NCBI RefSeq assembly: GCF_020166435.1
Contig: NZ_JAINZP010000025.1
Span: forward strand, 1 to 60,664
From: Pectobacterium versatile
GTDB lineage: Bacteria > Pseudomonadota > Gammaproteobacteria > Enterobacterales > Enterobacteriaceae
Direction of reading: 5' to 3'
DNA: 60,664 bases
A program made the position numbers and the translations under genes. Within the stretch, counting starts at the first letter, position 1, and every line of letters begins with the position of its first letter. Of this stretch, positions 59,027 to 60,664 are shown one piece after another. The notes beneath the pieces were generated by a model. That model had not been told where the DNA came from. It was given only the letters and a program-made list of their open reading frames with translations, and searched no databases.

Positions 59027-60580
59027 ATGGAATTTTTGCTAGATCCTTCAATCTGGGCAGGTTTATTGACGCTGGTGGTACTGGAAATTGTTCTGGGTAT
59101 CGATAATTTGGTGTTTATCGCCATTTTGGCGGATAAATTACCTCCCAAACAGCGAGATAAAGCCCGCATTATCGGTTTAAGCTTGGCGCTGTTAATGCGT
59201 CTGGGGCTGTTGTCTTTGATTTCTTGGATGGTCACACTGACGCGTCCACTGTTTAGCCTTGGCGATTTCAGCTTCTCGGGTCGTGACCTGATTTTGCTGT
59301 TCGGCGGTGTGTTCCTGCTGTTCAAAGCCACGATGGAGTTGCATGAACGGCTAGAGAATAAAACGCACGATGGCAACGGGAATCGCGCCCACGCCAGTTT
59401 CTGGGCCGTGGTGGCACAGATCGTCGTGCTGGACGCTGTGTTTTCACTGGATGCTGTGATTACTGCGGTGGGCATGGTAGATCATCTGGGCGTCATGATG
59501 ACGGCGGTGATCATCGCAATGGGCGTCATGCTGATTGCTTCTAAACCGTTGACCAACTTTGTCAACGAGCATCCAACGGTGGTTGTCCTGTGTCTCAGCT
59601 TCTTGCTGATGATTGGTTTGAGCCTGATGGCGGAAGGTCTTGGCTTCCATATTCCGAAAGGTTATCTGTACGCGGCGATTGGCTTCTCTATTCTGATCGA
59701 AATGTTTAACCAGATTGCCCGTCATAACTTTATGAAGCATCAGTCGCACCGTCCTTTGCGTGAACGTACCGCAGAGGCCATTCTGCGCCTGATGGGCTCA
59801 CGGAAAAACACGGACGACGTGGATGCGGATGAACCGCAGAAGAAGCTCACAATAGAGGAATTCGCCGAAGAAGAGCGCAATATGATCAGCGGTGTGCTGA
59901 CGTTAGCCTCGCGTTCACTGCGAAGCGTGATGACGCCGCGGACTGAAATTTCCTGGGTGGATAGTGCAAGTTCTGTCGAACAGATCCGTATGCAATTGCT
60001 GGATACGCCTCACAGTCTGTTCCCAATCTGTCGCGGGTCGCTGGATGAAATTATCGGCGTGGTCCGTGCTAAAGATCTGCTGGTGGCGCTGGAAACACAG
60101 ACCGATGTAGAGAGCTTTGCCGCGGCTAACTCGCCAATTGTGGTGCCGGAAACGCTGGATGTGATTAATCTGCTGCCCGTCCTGCGTCGTGCGAAAGGTA
60201 GCCTGGTGATCATCGCCAATGAATTTGGTGTGGTGCAAGGGTTGGTAACGCCGCTGGATGTGCTGGAAGCGATTGCGGGTGAATTCCCAGATGAAGACGA
60301 AACGTTGGATATTATTCCGGACGGCGAAGGCTGGCTGGTGAAAGGCGGAACGGATTTGCACGCTTTGCAACAGGTAGTGGATAGCAGCGATCTGGTTGAC
60401 CCGAAGGAAGAGTACGCTTCACTGGCGGGGATGCTGTTGGCGCATAGTGATGAGTTCCCGAAAGTCGGTGCTATCATCGAGCTGTACCATCTGCGTTTCC
60501 ATATCATCGAGGTTTCCGAATACCGTATTGAATTGGTGCGTGTAGAACGCATCGTCGAGCAAGATGATGAAGACGCGTAA
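59027..60580 (+). CDS. yoaE: TerC-CBS-CorC membrane protein YoaE
   Basis: This 517-residue protein has a TerC-family membrane domain (about 1-230, seven helices; [41 protein letters not shown] with the paired Asp motifs), two CBS domains (about 300-420) and a CorC_HlyC domain (about 430-510). TerC domains are linked to metal-ion handling, particularly Mn2+ export during membrane-protein metalation. E. coli YoaE has the same length and position. It is translated just after the leader ORF. Confidence 0.95.
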   Translation: MEFLLDPSIWAGLLTLVVLEIVLGIDNLVFIAILADKLPPKQRDKARIIGLSLALLMRLGLLSLISWMVTLTRPLFSLGDFSFSGRDLILLFGGVFLLFKATMELHERLENKTHDGNGNRAHASFWAVVAQIVVLDAVFSLDAVITAVGMVDHLGVMMTAVIIAMGVMLIASKPLTNFVNEHPTVVVLCLSFLLMIGLSLMAEGLGFHIPKGYLYAAIGFSILIEMFNQIARHNFMKHQSHRPLRERTAEAILRLMGSRKNTDDVDADEPQKKLTIEEFAEEERNMISGVLTLASRSLRSVMTPRTEISWVDSASSVEQIRMQLLDTPHSLFPICRGSLDEIIGVVRAKDLLVALETQTDVESFAAANSPIVVPETLDVINLLPVLRRAKGSLVIIANEFGVVQGLVTPLDVLEAIAGEFPDEDETLDIIPDGEGWLVKGGTDLHALQQVVDSSDLVDPKEEYASLAGMLLAHSDEFPKVGAIIELYHLRFHIIEVSEYRIELVRVERIVEQDDEDA

Positions 60581-60664
60581 TTAGAACCGCATGAGCTAAT
60601 TGCACAAAAAAGCCCCGACAATGGCATAATGCTTGTCAGTTAAGCTTTTGAAGGTAGCCGTAAC

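Overview
The window is chromosomal DNA of a pectinolytic soft-rot enterobacterium, most likely Pectobacterium. The housekeeping genes are close homologues of Escherichia coli genes (thrS-infC-rpmI-rplT-pheM-pheST-ihfA, nadE/osmE, manXYZ/yoaE). They are interleaved with the pectin-catabolism genes typical of Pectobacterium/Dickeya: ogl, kdgR, paeX, kdgM, togBANM, pelW, kduD and kdgF. All calls come from reading the sequence and from memory of these families; no database search was run.

Layout. 1-4.6 kb is a graveyard of mobile DNA: a decayed IS630-type transposase, a truncated IS256-type transposase, the last 55 codons of a lambda-type integrase, a spanin-like lysis pair, an orphan lipoprotein and an orphan secreted protein. 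A 22-bp direct repeat occurs at 4 and 2787. 4.6-8.5 kb holds yccM with an NsrR-like box, a lone Mor-type activator, a CI/LexA-type repressor with operator-like palindromes but no cro partner, and a DUF1883-like gene broken by one amber codon. 8.9-15.1 kb is signalling: a GAF-PAS-GGDEF-EAL protein, then the pyruvate-sensing pair ypdA-ypdB followed directly by yhjX. The YpdB tandem binding motif lies between ypdB and yhjX. 15.3-20.7 kb is htpX, ogl, kdgR, yebO and pheP. 21.0-28.2 kb is the translation operon with its classical controls: the thrS operator, the AUU start of infC and the pheM attenuator. 28.2-35.4 kb is ygbA (second NsrR-like box), an ABC exporter, yddG, nadE, osmE, tcyP, a 127-bp ERIC element and ydjM with a LexA box. 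35.5-45.6 kb is the pectin cluster. 45.7-51.9 kb is hxpB, yniB, yniA and the Mn/Fe importer sitABCD with a Fur-like box. 52.2-55.6 kb is a tiny membrane-protein unit, yobF-cspC, rlmA, mntP with a yybP-ykoY Mn riboswitch, and yobD. 55.6-60.6 kb is manXYZ divergent from yoaE, which has a leader ORF.

How the genes work together. KdgM admits oligogalacturonides through the outer membrane, PaeX removes acetyl groups, TogMNAB imports the oligomers, PelW and Ogl cut them to monomers, and KdgF and KduD process the unsaturated uronates. KdgR, encoded next to ogl, is expected to repress these genes through boxes visible before ogl, pelW and the kdgF/kduI interval, and possibly kdgM. kduI, which the pathway normally uses between KdgF and KduD, survives here only as its C-terminal quarter. 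SitABCD (import) and MntP (export) form a manganese pair within 3 kb. I found no wholly new multigene system. The best leads are the truncated kduI, the YpdB-motif/yhjX linkage, the paired NsrR-like boxes, the cro-less repressor module, the amber-interrupted gene and several unlisted small ORFs.
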